NCBI GenBank assembly: GCA_015068705.1
Contig: SVJZ01000013.1
Location: 1 to 49,063, forward strand
Source: Oscillospiraceae bacterium
GTDB taxonomy: Bacteria; Bacillota; Clostridia; UMGS1810
DNA: 49,063 nucleotides
Direction of reading: 5' to 3'
Shown here: positions 48,847-49,063 of the stretch, one piece after another
How positions within the stretch are numbered: the stretch's first letter is position 1
Layout of the letters: each line of letters starts with the position of its first letter
Program-made: the position numbers and the translations under genes
The notes under the pieces: model-generated
What the model was told of the DNA's origin: nothing
The model's database searches: none
Seen by the model: only the letters and a program-made list of their open reading frames with translations

Positions 48847-49063
48847 TTATTCGGGTTTTTTCTCCAGTTTGAGGGGGAAGTCACCCAGCTTGTTTACCTT
48901 AAAGCCGTTCTTTTTGTATTCCTCGTAGTCGAAGGCTTCCAGCTCATCAATGGCAAGCTTGTGGAACTCATAGAAATTCTTCCACCACTCATAGCCGGTG
49001 CCAAGCTCTGCATTCAGGTATGCGTCTGCAATGTCACATGCCATCGCAGGAGCAACATAAAAT
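48847..49063 (-). CDS. C-terminal fragment of an unrecognised protein
   Basis: The minus frame is open from the window edge (FYVAPAMACDIADAYLNAEL) to a TAA at 48849-48847, giving at least 71 residues. The fragment has a Trp/Tyr-rich stretch, GTGYEWWKNFYEFHKLAIDE, and ends in a Lys/Glu-rich tail, LGDFPLKLEKKPE. Codon use matches the neighbours and a terminator follows, so it is a real gene end. The first in-frame ATG in view (49044) need not be the start. I could not assign a family. Confidence 0.7.
   Translation of the reverse strand, partial: FYVAPAMACDIADAYLNAELGTGYEWWKNFYEFHKLAIDELEAFDYEEYKKNGFKVNKLGDFPLKLEKKPE

Overview
The window looks like chromosomal DNA from an anaerobic, fermentative Firmicute of class Clostridia, probably close to the Oscillospiraceae/Ruminococcaceae (family-level placement is inference). 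Evidence: the rimP-nusA-ylxR-ylxQ-infB-rbfA-nrnA-truB block, a CIRCE-controlled groESL, one-chain pyruvate:ferredoxin oxidoreductase, an Rnf complex in C-D-G-E-A-B order, S-layer-homology and VanW envelope proteins, RqcH, MutS2, strong GGAGG ribosome sites and sigma-A promoters that nearly always have a 17-bp spacer. Almost all the DNA codes for conserved housekeeping genes. No integrase, transposase, CRISPR array or phage gene was seen.

Layout. 1-6771 (-): translation/transcription operon rimP to truB, with truB cut by the window edge. 7064-16828 (+): ychF, purL, purine nucleoside phosphorylase, groES-groEL, a terminator-like tandem array, and a secreted SLH protein. 16923-22466 (-): VanW/G5 envelope protein and nifJ (POR). 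22721-24883 (+): rqcH and rpsT. 24968-32038 (-): rpsB-tsf, then pyrH-frr-uppS-cdsA-dxr-rseP. 32338-34704 (+): mutS2, followed by a candidate small RNA. 34953-37695 (-): galT-galK-rdgB. 38059-38135 (-): tRNA-Arg(ACG) with a decayed partial duplication beside it. 38271-46109 (-): mnmA, rnfB/A/E/G/D/C, pncB and a small conserved protein. 46261-48741 (+): three overlapping membrane-protein genes and L-lactate dehydrogenase. 48847-end (-): C-terminal part of an unrecognised protein.

How it fits together. POR makes acetyl-CoA and reduced ferredoxin. Rnf can pass ferredoxin electrons to NAD+ while pumping ions, and lactate dehydrogenase can reoxidise NADH. PncB supplies the NAD precursor and is the next gene upstream of rnfC. 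The Leloir genes feed galactose into glycolysis. The pyrH-to-rseP run covers UMP, ribosome recycling, undecaprenyl and phospholipid precursors, the MEP pathway and a site-2 protease.

The most unusual signals are in the non-coding DNA: six hairpins on a 63-66 bp period made from copies of groEL's own 3' end; a roughly 97-nt candidate RNA with its own terminator between mutS2 and rdgB; a duplicated tRNA-Arg 3' end/terminator module; a structured leader in front of rpsB; inverted repeats overlapping the -10 boxes of the gal and pyrH promoters; and a possible ATA start codon for ylxQ.
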